Numbered from the stretch's first letter, positions 26,789-35,108 are shown. The stretch: 64,000 nt of DNA from Galbibacter pacificus (GCF_029603165.1 NZ_JAQSVC010000001.1:186001-250000), one strand, 5' to 3'. A program made the numbers and translations. Notes: generated by a model from the letters alone, not told the origin.

Positions 26789-28249
26789 ATGAAAGAAGTA
26801 ATTGTTATAGGCTCCGGATTTTCGTCCCTATCGGTGGCATGTTACCTGCAAAAGGCGGGGAAACAGGTAACCGTACTGGAAAAAAACGAGCAAATTGGTG
26901 GAAGGGCTTCTATTCTGGAGGCGGAAGGCTTTAAATTTGATATGGGACCTTCTTGGTATTGGATGCCCGATATATTTGAACGGTTTTTCAATGATTTTGG
27001 CAAAAAGATATCCGATTATTACGAACTCATAAAGCTCTCACCGGCTTACAATGTGTTTTTTGAAGGAGGAAATTGTATTGAAATAGCCAATGATCTTAAA
27101 AAAATATGCAAGACCTTTGATGAAATAGACCCGGGAAGCGGGGGAAAACTCAGTAAATTTATAAATCGGGCCAAGGAAAATTATAAAATTGCAATGGAAG
27201 ATCTGGTATACCGGCCCGGGATTTCTATAACGGAGTTAATTACCCCAAAAACAATGATAAGGCTAAATTTATTTGTTTCCAGTATAACTTCAGAAGTAAA
27301 AAAAGTAACAAAAAACCGGTATTTACAAAGCATTTTGGAATTTCCGGTATTGTTTTTAGGAGCAAAACCCGAAAATACCCCCGCCTTTTATAATTTTATG
27401 AACTATGCCGACTTTGGAGGCGGTACCTGGTACCCAAAACACGGCATGAATGGTGTGGTTATAGGAATGGAAACGCTGGCGGCTTCGTTGGGAGTGGTTT
27501 TTAAAACCAATGAAGAAGTGAAAAGTATATATGTCGAAAATAGAAAGGTTACCAAAGTGATTACCCAAAAGAGGGAATATGCGGCAGGGATTGTTGTTTC
27601 GGGGGCAGATTATTTCCATACAGAAAAACTGCTTGCTGAAGAATTTCGTAATTACAATGCGGCTTATTGGGAAAAGAAAACATTTGCCCCTTCTGCATTT
27701 TTGTATTACGTAGGTTTTAAAGGGGGTGTTGAGAGCGTTGGGCATCATAATCTTTTTTTTGATACCGACTTTAAAAAGCATGCCGAAGCTATTTATGATA
27801 AGAAAACCTTGCCGGACAATCCATTGTTTTATGCAAATTTTCCATCAATTACCGATGAAACATTGGCACCAGATGGAATGTCGACCGCCTTTTTTTTAAT
27901 TCCAATAGCCGTAGACATAAACGATACAAAGGAAATGCGCGATAGGTACTTTAACATCATCATGGAGCGGTTTGAAAAGTGTACGGGTGAGCGTATTGCC
28001 AATAGAATCGTGTATAAAAAGGCGTTTGGGGTAAACGATTTTAAATCGAGGTACAATTCGTACAAGGGAAATGCCTATGGACTGGCCAATACCTTGAGGC
28101 AAACATCGGTGCTTAGGCCGGGCATAAGAAACAAAAAAGTAAAGAACCTTTTTTATACCGGGCAGTTAACGATCCCCGGACCTGGAGTGCCACCGGCATT
28201 GATTTCAGGGAAAATAGTGAGCGATTATATAGTAAAACACAAAATATGA
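26789..28249 (+). CDS. crtI: Phytoene desaturase CrtI
   Basis: CrtI converts phytoene into lycopene by successive FAD-dependent desaturations at the membrane. The 486-residue protein begins with the dinucleotide-binding motif VIGSGFSSLSVACYL (residues 5-19), then VLEKNEQIGGRA and FDMGPSWY, typical of bacterial CrtI. The C-terminal flavin signature is LFYTGQLTIPGPGVPPALISGK. It is first of four genes crtI-crtB-crtZ-crtY with overlapping ends, a complete path from GGPP to zeaxanthin except GGPP synthase. Confidence 0.96.
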   Translation: MKEVIVIGSGFSSLSVACYLQKAGKQVTVLEKNEQIGGRASILEAEGFKFDMGPSWYWMPDIFERFFNDFGKKISDYYELIKLSPAYNVFFEGGNCIEIANDLKKICKTFDEIDPGSGGKLSKFINRAKENYKIAMEDLVYRPGISITELITPKTMIRLNLFVSSITSEVKKVTKNRYLQSILEFPVLFLGAKPENTPAFYNFMNYADFGGGTWYPKHGMNGVVIGMETLAASLGVVFKTNEEVKSIYVENRKVTKVITQKREYAAGIVVSGADYFHTEKLLAEEFRNYNAAYWEKKTFAPSAFLYYVGFKGGVESVGHHNLFFDTDFKKHAEAIYDKKTLPDNPLFYANFPSITDETLAPDGMSTAFFLIPIAVDINDTKEMRDRYFNIIMERFEKCTGERIANRIVYKKAFGVNDFKSRYNSYKGNAYGLANTLRQTSVLRPGIRNKKVKNLFYTGQLTIPGPGVPPALISGKIVSDYIVKHKI

Positions 28250-29097
28250 CAACCAACTACAAACTATATCAAAAGGTATGCTTGGAAATAAGTAGAATGG
28301 TAACCAAAAAGTACAGCACGTCGTTCTCGCGGTCAATAATGTTCCTTACACCCGATATTCGCGAAAACATATATAATATTTATGGTTTTGTGCGCTTTGC
28401 CGATGAAATAGTAGATACTTTTCACGAACACGACAGAAGGAAGCTGTTGGACCGGTTTGTTGCCGATTACCATTTGGCCTTAAACGAAGGAATATCGATG
28501 AACCCTGTTTTAAATGCATTTTGCAATACCCAGAAAACTTGCAAGATACCGCAGGATTTGGTAGATACCTTTGTAGAATCTATGTACATGGACTTGGGGG
28601 AGATGAAAAACCTAAACTCCCAGGCGTATAAAAAATATATTTATGGGTCGGCAGAAGTGGTTGGTTTAATGTGCTTAAATGTTTTTTTAAAAGGTAATGA
28701 AGCAGATTACAATAAATTAAAGCCGTATGCGCAAAGTTTCGGCGCCGCACTGCAAAAAGTCAATTTTTTAAGGGACATCAGTTCAGATTTTCATCAACTA
28801 AACAGGACTTACTTTCCAAATGTTGACTTTACGCAGTTTACGCTTGAAGATAAAATGCAAATTGAAGAAGACATTAAAAAAGACTTTCAGGAAGCAATAA
28901 AAGGAATTAAAAAGTTGCCACTTTCCTCCCGTTTTGCTGTGTATCTTGCGTATCTTTATTACTCAAACCTATTTAATAAAATAAAAAAAACCGACTCTGA
29001 ACAGCTTTTTAAAAAGCGAATACGGGTAAACAACTTCGAAAAGGCGTTGTTGTTTTCTAAAATATATATGCACAAGCGTTTAAATATAGAAATATGA
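28246..29097 (+). CDS. crtB: Phytoene synthase CrtB
   Basis: CrtB joins two GGPP molecules to form phytoene. The 283-residue protein carries both Asp-rich motifs: FADEIVDTF near residue 50 and NFLRDISSDF near 178, the second being the usual NxxRDxxxD. The start overlaps the crtI stop by four bases (ATGA), a sign of translational coupling. Squalene-synthase relatives are excluded by the crt context. Confidence 0.95.
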   Translation: MTTNYKLYQKVCLEISRMVTKKYSTSFSRSIMFLTPDIRENIYNIYGFVRFADEIVDTFHEHDRRKLLDRFVADYHLALNEGISMNPVLNAFCNTQKTCKIPQDLVDTFVESMYMDLGEMKNLNSQAYKKYIYGSAEVVGLMCLNVFLKGNEADYNKLKPYAQSFGAALQKVNFLRDISSDFHQLNRTYFPNVDFTQFTLEDKMQIEEDIKKDFQEAIKGIKKLPLSSRFAVYLAYLYYSNLFNKIKKTDSEQLFKKRIRVNNFEKALLFSKIYMHKRLNIEI

Positions 29098-29543
29098 ACC
29101 TTTTAGTATATCCATTGGTTACCGTTTTGGTTTTCTGTTTTATGGAAGCAGTTACATGGTGTACGCACAAGTATGTCATGCATGGGTTTATGTGGTATTT
29201 TCACGAAGACCATCACCGGCCAGGATACCCGCACGTTTTTGAGAAGAACGATTTCTTTTTTGTAATTTTTGCCACTCCCAGCATCTTACTTTTTTATTTT
29301 GGAGCCTATAATGGATTAAACGTACTTTTTTTTATCGGCCTTGGAATCCTTATGTATGGAATTGCTTATTTCTTGGTCCACGATGTGCTTATACATCAGC
29401 GGTTTAAATGGTTTAAAAACACAAAAAATAAATACTTAAGGGGTTTGAGGAAAGCACATAAAATACACCATAAGCATTTAGGGAAAGAGTTTGGAGAATG
29501 TTTTGGCATGTTGTATGTTCCAAGAAAATACTTTAAAATATAG
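29094..29543 (+). CDS. crtZ: Beta-carotene hydroxylase CrtZ
   Basis: CrtZ hydroxylates beta-carotene at both rings to zeaxanthin. The 149-residue integral membrane protein has the di-iron His motifs: HKYVMHG (about 16-22), HEDHH (about 31-35), HDVLIHQ (about 99) and HKIHHKH (about 121). It overlaps crtB by four bases, and its stop shares a G with the next GTG start. Confidence 0.94.
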   Translation: MNLLVYPLVTVLVFCFMEAVTWCTHKYVMHGFMWYFHEDHHRPGYPHVFEKNDFFFVIFATPSILLFYFGAYNGLNVLFFIGLGILMYGIAYFLVHDVLIHQRFKWFKNTKNKYLRGLRKAHKIHHKHLGKEFGECFGMLYVPRKYFKI

Positions 29544-30250
29544 TGGAAAGGTTTTTATATTTACTATTGGTGACTTTAAGCTTTGTAGTGCCTTTTTTAT
29601 ACAGTTTTGAAAAAAAACGCCTCCATTTTATTCAATATTGGAAACCTTATTTTTTGTCAATAATTATTGCGGGATTGTTTTTTATAGCATGGGACATTTA
29701 TTTTACCATTGCAAAAGTATGGAGCTTTAACGACACCTATTTAACTGGACTGACTATTTTTTACCTTCCCGTGGAGGAATGGCTTTTCTTTCTGCTCATT
29801 CCCTATGCAAGCAATTTTATACATTATGCCCTGTTGCATTTTTTCCCATCTCCACGCTTGGGCAAAGTATCTGCACGGTATGTTGCATATTCCCTGTTTG
29901 TTATGGCATTGACAATAACCGTTTTTAATAGCGAAAAAATATATACTTTTTGCAGCTTTGGTCTTTTTGCCCTGTTAATGTTACTTCAAATAATATATAA
30001 ATTTCATAGTTTCAATCGTTATATACTTTCCTTTCTTGTTATTTTAATTCCTTTTTTCATAGTCAATTCCTGGTTGACCGGGTTATTTACAGAAACGCCC
30101 ATTGTTTATTACAATAATGAAGAAAATCTGGGGATTCGTTTGGGGGCTATTCCTATAGAAGACATTTTTTATTGTTTTTCATTATTGTACACAAGTATTC
30201 TTCTGTTTGAATTTTTTAAAAGAAGTCCTATCAAACAAAAAAGAGCATAG
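29543..30250 (+). CDS. crtY: Lycopene beta-cyclase, CrtYcd type
   Basis: A 235-residue protein with about seven membrane helices, composed of two fused lycopene-cyclase domains of the CrtYc/CrtYd type: LPVEEWLFFLLIPYASNFIHY in the first half and IPIEDIFYCFSLLYTSILLFE in the second. Both hold the P-x-E-(E/D) motif of the family. It would cyclise lycopene to beta-carotene, the substrate of CrtZ. Start is GTG at 29543 within TAGTG, one base overlapping the crtZ stop. It is unrelated to flavoprotein CrtY of proteobacteria. Confidence 0.92.
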   Translation: MERFLYLLLVTLSFVVPFLYSFEKKRLHFIQYWKPYFLSIIIAGLFFIAWDIYFTIAKVWSFNDTYLTGLTIFYLPVEEWLFFLLIPYASNFIHYALLHFFPSPRLGKVSARYVAYSLFVMALTITVFNSEKIYTFCSFGLFALLMLLQIIYKFHSFNRYILSFLVILIPFFIVNSWLTGLFTETPIVYYNNEENLGIRLGAIPIEDIFYCFSLLYTSILLFEFFKRSPIKQKRA

Positions 30251-30463
30251 ATACTGTTACTTTCCGTAAAAAATCTTTCAGTTGAAGCAGTACAAACTGT
30301 AAGTTGCTGTTATTTAGCTTAATATAAAATATTTTTTGAAGAATAATTCAATATTATGTTTGAAAACATCTGTAAATTTAGAGGAAATACAGTGAAAAAA
30401 TTTTAAAAACAAAGATTGAAAAAGCCCGAATTTTACAAAAAGGAGATTTTTATTAAAAAAGGT

Positions 30464-30492
30464 GTGACTTTTTTATCCTTTGTGTGTCTAAA
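30464..30492 (+). promoter_or_regulatory. Candidate ECF sigma promoter before the sigma-factor gene
   Basis: GTGAC (30464-30468), 14 bases, then TGTGTCTAAA (30483-30492), preceded by an A run. The same arrangement with the same spacing stands at 32185-32213 in front of the 47-residue membrane protein, suggesting one sigma factor reads both. It lies 43 bases before the ATG, consistent with self-activation by the encoded sigma factor. Confidence 0.6.
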
Positions 30493-30535
30493 GGGGTGAC
30501 ACCGGTTTTTTTACCGTAAATTTCTTACAATTTTG

Positions 30536-31105
30536 ATGAAATTTGAGAGTGATAAAAATAGCAGTGACGAACAACTTGTAGAGAAGATTGTTGCGACCAA
30601 CGACACCCATCTCTTTGCTGTTTTGTATGACAGGTACTCAGACCTTGTATATAGTAAATGCCTGAGTTTTACCCGTGACAAAGAAGAAGCCCAAGATATT
30701 ACACACGATATTTTTATACACTTATTTTTAAAACTTAGGACCTTTAAAGGAAAATCTAAATTTTCTACATGGCTGTATTCCTTTACATATAATTTTTGTG
30801 TGAATTACATACAGCGCAATAAAAAGAAGCGAAATGAAAAGTTTGTCTTAACAGACGAAATCCCCCCAAATACCGATGAATACGATGAAATTGATGATAC
30901 GCAGATTTACCAAATGAAATCTGAAAATTTATCAAAAGCATTAAAGTTGATAGACCCGAGCGATAAAATGATATTGATGATGAAGTACCAAGACGACTTG
31001 ACAATAAAAGAAATTCAGGAAGTGCTCGAATTAGGGAGCAGCGCTACCAAGATGCGCTTGAACAGGGCAAAGGGTCGTTTAATAGAAATATACAATACTT
31101 TGTAA
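30536..31105 (+). CDS. ECF-type RNA polymerase sigma factor
   Basis: A 189-residue sigma-70 family protein with region 2 (about 25-95: LYDRYSDLVYSKCLSF, AQDITHDIFIHLF, FSTWLYSFTYNFCVNYIQR) and region 4 (about 130-185: LIDPSDKMILMMKYQDDLTI and KMRLNRAKGRL). The frame includes a TTG just before, but ATG 30536 is preferred. No anti-sigma gene with a membrane domain of the usual kind follows; the next gene is a 57-residue protein and then an MscS channel, all in one transcript. This suggests control linked to membrane or osmotic state, by inference. Confidence 0.9.
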   Translation: MKFESDKNSSDEQLVEKIVATNDTHLFAVLYDRYSDLVYSKCLSFTRDKEEAQDITHDIFIHLFLKLRTFKGKSKFSTWLYSFTYNFCVNYIQRNKKKRNEKFVLTDEIPPNTDEYDEIDDTQIYQMKSENLSKALKLIDPSDKMILMMKYQDDLTIKEIQEVLELGSSATKMRLNRAKGRLIEIYNTL

Positions 31106-31107
31106 TT

Positions 31108-31281
31108 ATGGATAATCCGTTCAAGAAAATAATACAAAACGAAAAATTACCCGATTCTATCAAAGAAAAGGTAATGGAAGATGTAAACATGATAAAATTG
31201 ACTTTGGATGTGGCGGATTTATTTATGATTAAATATCCCGATACAATTAACGATATATTAAACTTGAGAAACGATGAATAA
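31108..31281 (+). CDS. Small acidic/basic protein between sigma factor and channel (57 residues)
   Basis: The ATG is two bases after the sigma-factor stop, and the 57-codon frame overlaps the next gene by eight bases (31274-31281). The product has no membrane segment: it opens MDNPFKKIIQNEKLPDSIKE and continues into a helical part, VMEDVNMIKLTLDVADLFMI. The tight packing and protein-like composition argue that it is real. It could be a cytosolic regulator of the sigma factor; I do not recognise a named family, although similar small proteins seem to follow ECF genes in other Flavobacteria. Confidence 0.72.
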   Translation: MDNPFKKIIQNEKLPDSIKEKVMEDVNMIKLTLDVADLFMIKYPDTINDILNLRNDE

Positions 31282-32107
31282 ACAGTTACTTGCAAAACTA
31301 GATTTCGATATTTTACGCGATTTATTTAATACTATCATTGAAGCATTGCCAAAAATACTGGGCGGCATAGTTTATATAGTAGCATGTTGGTTAATCCTTA
31401 AATTGGTGCTCTTTATTGCAAAAAAATCGTTGAGGTTCACAAAAATAGACCAGCTGCTTACCAATGAAAGCGAGAAAAGCAACCTGTTTAGTACTTCTGT
31501 AAAAATACAGCCAACCAAAATTATATTGGGTTTTATTAAATGGTTTTTAATACTCATATTCATAATAGTGGGGGCCGATATTTTGGGCTTGTCCATAGTC
31601 TCTAACGAAGTAGGCAAACTTGTACAGTACCTACCTAGAATTTTTAGCGCGGTACTAATATTCTTTGTAGGGGCATACGGTGCCATGCTATTGAAAAAAA
31701 CAATTCAATCTACATTAAAGGCATTCGATCTAAATGGCTCCAAAGCCATTAGTATGATTGTTTTTTACCTAGTTTTTATTTTTGTAACCATAATAGCACT
31801 CAACCAGGCTGGAATAGATACAGAGATAATTACCAACAACTTGTTTTTAATTATCGGTGGCTTCCTTGCCGCTTTGGCCATAGCTTTGGGCTTGGGCTCG
31901 CGGGAGGTGGTTTTAAGGCTTTTGTTGGGTTACTACTCAAGAAAAAACTTCCCGATAGGCAAACGCATTAAAGTTGAAAACGAAAATATTGAGGGTACCA
32001 TACTATCGGTAGATAATATCTGTATGGTAATAAAAACAGACGGGCAAAAGAAAATAGTAGTGCCTATAAAACAAATTGCAAATAAAAAAGTAGAAATTTT
32101 AGACTAA
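31274..32107 (+). CDS. MscS-like channel with conserved TM-helix repeats
   Basis: A 277-residue membrane protein with about five hydrophobic segments. The N-terminal IIEALPKILGGIVYIVACWL and central YLPRIFSAVLIFFVGAYGAM match the conserved TM-helix repeat of CmpX-type channels. The final part (ALGLGSREVVLRLLLGYYSR, then RIKVENENIEGTILSVDN) is a short MscS beta domain lacking the long C-terminal cage. It overlaps the small gene upstream by eight bases. It probably acts in membrane-tension response under the ECF sigma factor. Confidence 0.85.
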   Translation: MNKQLLAKLDFDILRDLFNTIIEALPKILGGIVYIVACWLILKLVLFIAKKSLRFTKIDQLLTNESEKSNLFSTSVKIQPTKIILGFIKWFLILIFIIVGADILGLSIVSNEVGKLVQYLPRIFSAVLIFFVGAYGAMLLKKTIQSTLKAFDLNGSKAISMIVFYLVFIFVTIIALNQAGIDTEIITNNLFLIIGGFLAALAIALGLGSREVVLRLLLGYYSRKNFPIGKRIKVENENIEGTILSVDNICMVIKTDGQKKIVVPIKQIANKKVEILD

Positions 32108-32184
32108 TTTTAATTTTATAAAATACTGATTATTAGTATTTTGTAATTATTTTTAATAAAATTGAAAAATAATTACAAAAAAGA

Positions 32185-32213
32185 GTGACCTATTAAGAAT
32201 ATATGTGTCTAAA
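32185..32213 (+). promoter_or_regulatory. Candidate ECF sigma promoter before the 47-residue protein
   Basis: GTGAC (32185-32189), 14 bases, TGTGTCTAAA (32204-32213): the same two boxes and spacing as at 30464-30492, each preceded by AAAAAAG. It is 54 bases before the ATG at 32268. Confidence 0.6.
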
Positions 32214-32267
32214 TTAATAGAGGAGCAATCTTCACGAGTATAACACACAATTTAATTTGCACATATT

Positions 32268-32411
32268 ATGGAACTTTTATTTTTGCTAGTACAACTTTTG
32301 ATATTGCCAGGTTTAATTTTTTTGGGTTTAATTAGTTGGTTTGATTACAAAAGATCAAAAGAAGATTATATGAAATTGAAAAATGCGGTTGCGCAGCAAA
32401 AAGTCCATTAA
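32268..32411 (+). CDS. Single-pass small membrane protein (47 residues)
   Basis: The frame ATG 32268 to TAA 32411 encodes 47 residues: one membrane helix (about 2-25, LLFLLVQLLILPGLIFLGLI) then a charged tail (DYKRSKEDYMKLKNAVAQQK). It has its own candidate ECF promoter and is followed by strong terminators, so it looks like a true small gene and a member of the sigma factor's regulon. The function is unknown; stress-induced membrane peptides of this shape occur widely. Confidence 0.7.
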   Translation: MELLFLLVQLLILPGLIFLGLISWFDYKRSKEDYMKLKNAVAQQKVH

Positions 32412-32427
32412 TATGTCAAACTCCAAG

Positions 32428-32452
32428 AAAAAAGTATGCAAATACTTTTTTT
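32428..32452 (+). terminator. Terminator hairpin
   Basis: AAAAAAGTAT (32428-32437) pairs with ATACTTTTTT (32442-32451), continuing into Ts. First of two terminators behind the small membrane protein gene. Confidence 0.55.
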
Positions 32453-32465
32453 GAGACATTAAAAG

Positions 32466-32495
32466 CAGAGCTTAGAAATAAGCTCTGTTTTTTTT
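32466..32495 (+). terminator. Rho-independent terminator
   Basis: CAGAGCTTA (32466-32474), GAAA loop, TAAGCTCTG (32479-32487), then eight Ts. Perfect stem with a stable tetraloop. Confidence 0.9.
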
Positions 32496-32586
32496 GATTA
32501 AAAACAACCGACCATATAATTGGCGGTTTTCTTTTATAACATTCGATTATTTTGACAAAGTCATAATAATCGAACTCAGATTTATA

Positions 32587-34101
32587 TTACCGTATGGCTT
32601 TGCTTAATATGCCCATGACGCCACGAATAAATGTGGCACTGGTAAGCACTTTGACAATGGGGTTCATGCGGGTGCTTTTTCTAGAAGAAGATGTCTTGAC
32701 CCGTTTTTGTTCTTCTTTGGCTTTTTGCTGGGCTTCTTCCCGTTGCGATTTCTCAATTTTTTCCGTAAGAAGCTCGTAAGCACTTTCCCGGTCTATTGTT
32801 TCGTTGTATTTGGGAATCAATTTGGAATTGTCGAGCACCTGTTTCAATTCACTTTCGGTAAGTATGTCCATACGGCTCATGGGTGCGCGTAACATGGTTG
32901 CTGCCAATGGCGTTGGCCTGCCTTTTTCGTCCAGGGCAGATATAAGCGCTTCTCCAATACCCAAAGAAGTTAGTACTTCGGCTGTGTTGTAAAACTCTGA
33001 AATAGGATAATTTTCTGCCGTGAGCTTAATGGCCTTTCTGTCTTTGGCAGTAAAGGCCCTTAACGCATGCTGTATTTTAAGTCCGAGTTGCGCCAAAACC
33101 TCATTGGGGATATCGGTTGGGTTTTGGGTAACAAAATAGAGGCCAATGCCCTTGGAACGTATAAGTTTTACAATACTTTCTATTTGGTCCAGCAAGGCGT
33201 CTGAAGCCTCGTTGAAAATTAAGTGCGCTTCGTCAATAAAAATAACCAGTTCTGGCCTGTCGCTGTCCCCTTGCTCTGGAAAGGAGCTGTACACTTCGGC
33301 TAAAAGACTTAGCATAAAGGTCGAAAACAGTTTTGGTTTGTCCTGGATATCGGTTAGCCTCACGATGTTGATGATTCCCCTTCCGTTTTCGTCTATCCGC
33401 GTAAGGTCGTCTACTTCAAAAGATTTTTCTCCAAAAAAGAGGTCGGCTCCCTGTTGCTCCAGTTCTATTATTTTCCTTAATATAGCCCCTGTTGACGATG
33501 TTGAGATACGGCCGTAAGATTCCTGAAATTCGTCTTTTCCCTCATTGGTGCAATATTGCAGGATTTTTTTAAAATCTTTTAGGTCCAATAACGGGAGTTG
33601 TTTATCGTCGCAATACTTAAAAAGCACGGCAACAATCCCTTGCTGGGTATCGGTAAGGTCGAGTATTCTGGAAAGCAGTACCGGGCCAAATTCAGATACG
33701 GTGGCCCGCAACCTTACGCCGTTTTGTTGGGAAAGCGTAAGGATGTCGATAGGGGATTTTTTTGCTTCGTAAGCAAAGCCTATTTTTTGGTGGCGCTCTT
33801 GTATCTTGGCATTATTATCGCCCGGTTGTGCCAATCCGCTTAAATCGCCTTTGAGGTCCATGAGCAATACCGGAATTCCTTTTTCTGAAAGGTTTTCGGC
33901 TAATATTTGCAATGTTTTTGTTTTTCCGGTTCCGGTAGCCCCGGCTATAAGCCCATGCCGGTTTAGGGTTTTTAAAGGTATTTTTACATAGGCATTTGTT
34001 AACGGCTCGCCATTGAGCATTGCTGCCCCCATGTTTATAAAATCGCCTTTTGTGGTGTAGCCTTTTTCTATATGGCTAAAAAATGCTTCTTTATTGCTCA
34101 T
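32587..34101 (-). CDS. HerA-like helicase/ATPase, DUF853 family
   Basis: A 504-residue ATPase of the HerA/FtsK class. Walker A is GATGTGKTKT (about residues 52-61), Walker B is LVIFIDEAHLIF (about 285), and the arginine-finger region with LRAFTAKDRKAI follows. A basic, helical tail closes the protein. HerA-type proteins pump or process DNA as hexamers; the chromosomal DUF853 group is common in bacteria but its exact role is not settled. The frame extends two codons up to a TTG, but ATG 34101 is preferred. No NurA-like nuclease lies beside it, so no defence or repair partner is visible. Confidence 0.88.
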   Translation of the reverse strand: MSNKEAFFSHIEKGYTTKGDFINMGAAMLNGEPLTNAYVKIPLKTLNRHGLIAGATGTGKTKTLQILAENLSEKGIPVLLMDLKGDLSGLAQPGDNNAKIQERHQKIGFAYEAKKSPIDILTLSQQNGVRLRATVSEFGPVLLSRILDLTDTQQGIVAVLFKYCDDKQLPLLDLKDFKKILQYCTNEGKDEFQESYGRISTSSTGAILRKIIELEQQGADLFFGEKSFEVDDLTRIDENGRGIINIVRLTDIQDKPKLFSTFMLSLLAEVYSSFPEQGDSDRPELVIFIDEAHLIFNEASDALLDQIESIVKLIRSKGIGLYFVTQNPTDIPNEVLAQLGLKIQHALRAFTAKDRKAIKLTAENYPISEFYNTAEVLTSLGIGEALISALDEKGRPTPLAATMLRAPMSRMDILTESELKQVLDNSKLIPKYNETIDRESAYELLTEKIEKSQREEAQQKAKEEQKRVKTSSSRKSTRMNPIVKVLTSATFIRGVMGILSKAIR

Positions 34102-34251
34102 GACCAAAATTTTTTGCTACTAAAATAGTTGAAAGTTTGTTAAGTTGAAAGCAGGTCGATGGGTTAATGGAATAAAATGATTGAAAAGGCAAAACTTTTA
34201 TCGGCACGATACTTTTAAAAGCAGGGTGTTGAACGAAAGACAAAACCTGCT

Positions 34252-34358
34252 AGCCCTGATTGCGCCAACTACCCTCCTGTACGGCTTTTGCCGGGCAGGT
34301 GCGTAGTGACAAAAGCAGGCAAATGCCACGGCTGTAAAAACCGGGCCTCCGTGCTCTA
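34252..34358 (+). repeat. Dispersed intergenic structured element, copy 2 (divergent)
   Basis: AGCCCTGATTGCGCC opens the element, GGCTTTTG (34283-34290) pairs with CAAAAGC (about 34310-34316), and ACGGCTGTAAAAACCGGGCC closes it. The order of blocks follows the other four copies but the sequence has drifted. It fills the space between the HerA-like gene and queE. Confidence 0.4.
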
Positions 34359-34378
34359 GAAAATAGAAAAGGAAACCG

Positions 34379-34386
34379 TATCTTTG
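34379..34386 (+). promoter_or_regulatory. -7 promoter element directly before queE
   Basis: TATCTTTG lies five bases before the queE ATG, so the transcript would begin at or within a few bases of the start codon. This suggests a leaderless mRNA. Confidence 0.5.
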
Positions 34387-34390
34387 CCGC

Positions 34391-35023
34391 ATGGAAAAAG
34401 AAGCGATTTTAGCGAAGGTAAATGCAGGGGAAATGCTTCCGTTGATGGAAGAATTTTACACCATACAGGGAGAGGGATTTCATAAGGGAACAGCAGCCTA
34501 TTTTATTAGGATAGGCGGCTGCGACGTGGGCTGTCATTGGTGCGACGTGAAGGAGAGCTGGAATGCCGATACGCACCCGCCAACGGAGGTGAGGAGCATT
34601 GTGGAAAATGCGGCTAAATATTCTGATACCATTGTGATTACGGGCGGGGAGCCGCTTACATGGGATATGACTTTTATTACTTCTGAATTGAAGAAAAAAG
34701 GGCTAAAAATCCATATTGAAACTTCTGGCGCTTATAAATTAACAGGGGATTGGGATTGGATTTGCCTTTCACCAAAGAAAATGAAACTTCCTACAGAAGA
34801 AGTATATAAAAAAGCACATGAACTGAAAGTAATTGTTTATAATCTGCATGATTTTAAGTTTGCTGAAGAACAGGCCGAAAAAGTGAACAAAGATTGTATT
34901 TTGTATTTGCAGCCCGAATGGAGCAAACGTGATAAAATGATTCCAGAAATAGTTGATTATGTGATGAAAAATCCAAAATGGAAGGTTTCGCTACAGACAC
35001 ATAAGTATTTAAATATTCCGTAG
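34391..35023 (+). CDS. queE: 7-carboxy-7-deazaguanine synthase QueE
   Basis: QueE is a radical-SAM enzyme that contracts 6-carboxytetrahydropterin to 7-carboxy-7-deazaguanine in the preQ1/queuosine pathway. The 210-residue protein has the 4Fe-4S motif CDVGCHWC (C-x3-C-x2-C, about residues 39-46), preceded by the TIQGEGFHKGTAAYFIRIGG substrate-binding start, and ITGGEPLTWD. No other queuosine gene is in the window. The start codon is almost at the predicted transcription start. Confidence 0.94.
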   Translation: MEKEAILAKVNAGEMLPLMEEFYTIQGEGFHKGTAAYFIRIGGCDVGCHWCDVKESWNADTHPPTEVRSIVENAAKYSDTIVITGGEPLTWDMTFITSELKKKGLKIHIETSGAYKLTGDWDWICLSPKKMKLPTEEVYKKAHELKVIVYNLHDFKFAEEQAEKVNKDCILYLQPEWSKRDKMIPEIVDYVMKNPKWKVSLQTHKYLNIP

Positions 35024-35030
35024 GTTTTAA

Positions 35031-35078
35031 GAGGCAAAGAGGCAAAGAGGCAAAGAGGCAAAGAGGCAAAGAGGCAAA
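35031..35078. repeat. Tandem array of GAGGCAAA, six copies
   Basis: Six perfect head-to-tail copies of the octamer fill 35031-35078. An imperfect reverse copy (CTTTGTGCC) follows, giving a hairpin with a T run to 35096 that may end queE. Located between convergent genes. Confidence 0.9.
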
Positions 35079-35108
35079 GCTTTGTGCCTTGCTTTTTGAG
35101 TACTGGTT

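Noticed and set aside
32587-34101. HerA-like ATPase considered as part of an anti-phage defence system
   Set aside because: No nuclease, SIR2 or other partner gene is beside it, and it matches the chromosomal DUF853 group.
35031-35078. Tandem octamers considered as a CRISPR-like array
   Set aside because: The units are contiguous with no spacers and no cas genes are near; it is a simple sequence repeat.
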